Below, piece by piece: positions 14,026-14,628 of a DNA stretch of 14,628 nt. The DNA is from Deltaproteobacteria bacterium. Lineage in GTDB: Bacteria > Desulfobacterota > Desulfuromonadia > Desulfuromonadales > Geopsychrobacteraceae. Positions within the stretch are counted from its first letter, which is position 1. The number at the start of each line of letters is the position of its first letter. The position numbers were made by a program, and so were the translations under genes. Under the pieces are notes generated by a model. It ran no database searches and had not been told where the DNA came from. It saw only the letters and a program-made list of their open reading frames with translations. The stretch lies in contig JAACTI010000030.1 of assembly GCA_009993495.1 (NCBI GenBank), positions 1-14,628 of the forward strand, written 5' to 3'.

Positions 14026-14628
14026 ATGGCCTTGATCGAACTGAGTGGCATCGAAAAAATCTACCCCCTGGGGCATCAGCAGGTGCAGGCCGTACAGCAG
14101 CTTGATCTGCGCATCGACAAGGGGGAGTTTACCGTGCTGGCGGGCCCTTCCGGCAGTGGCAAGACCACGATTCTCAATCTCATCGGCGCCCTTGATCGCC
14201 CTACCGCTGGAGAAATCACAGTGGCCGGGGTCGCATTAAACCGGGTAAGCAGCCGTCAGCTGGCCGATTTCCGCTTGCGCAAGATCGGCTTTATTTTTCA
14301 GGCCTACAATCTTATTCCGGTGCTGACTGCGGCTGAAAATGCCGAATTCCCTCTGATGCTGCAAGGGATCGACAAGAAAATTCGTCGCCGTAAAGTCATC
14401 GAACTTTTCGCGGAACTGGGCATCGCCGGGTTAGAAAACCGTCGCCCCCTGGATTTATCCGGTGGGCAGCAACAGCGCGTCGCCGTGGCACGATCCCTGG
14501 TGGCGGAGCCGGCGGTGATTCTGGCCGATGAGCCCACCGCCAATCTCGATTCTCAGCGCAGCGCCGACCTGCTGAACTTGATGCAGCGCCTTAACCAGGA
14601 CAAAGGCCTGACCTTTGTCTTCAGCTCC
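14026..14628 (+). CDS. ABC transporter ATPase, LolD/MacB type (cut by window edge)
   Basis: The first 201 residues of a cytoplasmic ATPase that powers the two permeases. Walker A GPSGSGKT is at 40-47, the Q-loop glutamine is Gln92, the signature LSGGQ is at 144-148 and Walker B VILADEP is at 164-170 with catalytic Glu169. The D-loop ANLD follows. The window ends at FSS, immediately before the expected H-loop histidine, so only about 20-30 residues are missing. LDRPTAGEI and the Q-loop context FIFQAYNLIPVLTAAEN are characteristic of the LolD/MacB/FtsE-like branch. The ATG at 14026 has AAGGA 6 nt upstream and follows the second permease by 10 nt, completing a carrier-permease-permease-ATPase operon. 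Confidence 0.95.
   Translation, partial: MALIELSGIEKIYPLGHQQVQAVQQLDLRIDKGEFTVLAGPSGSGKTTILNLIGALDRPTAGEITVAGVALNRVSSRQLADFRLRKIGFIFQAYNLIPVLTAAENAEFPLMLQGIDKKIRRRKVIELFAELGIAGLENRRPLDLSGGQQQRVAVARSLVAEPAVILADEPTANLDSQRSADLLNLMQRLNQDKGLTFVFSS

Noticed and set aside
13521..14051. Minus-strand frame of 176 codons
   Set aside because: It is antisense to the second permease, whose membrane topology and family motifs are unambiguous.
1..14628. tRNA, rRNA, CRISPR, insertion sequence or integration site
   Set aside because: I saw no cloverleaf, rRNA core motif, regularly spaced repeats, transposase or integrase text anywhere in the window.

Overview
The window looks like chromosome of a Gram-negative member of the Desulfuromonadales/Geobacterales (the Geobacter, Pelobacter and Desulfuromonas group). 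That is inference. It rests on the gene order leuB-truA-rplM-rpsI-argC, which from memory closely matches Geobacter genomes (where asd usually also sits between leuB and truA), on the protein style, and on a GC content that by eye is in the mid-50s. There is no sign of a phage, plasmid, insertion sequence or CRISPR array. It is mostly housekeeping DNA with a few less well-understood envelope genes.

Left part, minus strand (1-8777). Read in the direction of transcription, the order is leuB (leucine synthesis), truA (tRNA pseudouridine synthase, overlapping leuB by 4 nt), rplM and rpsI (ribosomal proteins L13 and S9 from a recognisable promoter), a strong intrinsic terminator, argC (arginine synthesis), and a tightly coupled pair consisting of a TPR membrane protein and a YkuD-domain L,D-transpeptidase-like enzyme. 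Next comes a 292-nt intergenic stretch rich in inverted repeats and ending in a terminator-like hairpin, then asnS and the N-terminal third of trpE, which is cut by the window edge. Two of these genes, argC and asnS, start just downstream of an intrinsic terminator, so their expression may depend on read-through.

Middle (8778-10728). A divergent intergenic region carries a near-consensus sigma70 promoter for leuB and a plausible one for a plus-strand gene encoding an exported DsbC-like thiol-disulfide protein. That protein has an unusual N-terminal CxxCH motif as well as its CPYC active site. A minus-strand lipid/diacylglycerol kinase-like gene converges on it.

Right part, plus strand (10758-14628). 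A promoter with a perfect TATAAT drives a compact four-gene cluster: a periplasmic LolA-like protein, two paralogous FtsX/MacB-type permeases and a LolD/MacB-type ATPase, which is cut by the window edge just before its H-loop. Together they look like a dedicated Lol-like envelope exporter with its own periplasmic carrier.

The best candidates for something undescribed are the structured intergenic element before asnS, the TPR/YkuD pair that shares a C-terminal NTF2-like domain, and the LolA-like/FtsX-like cluster.
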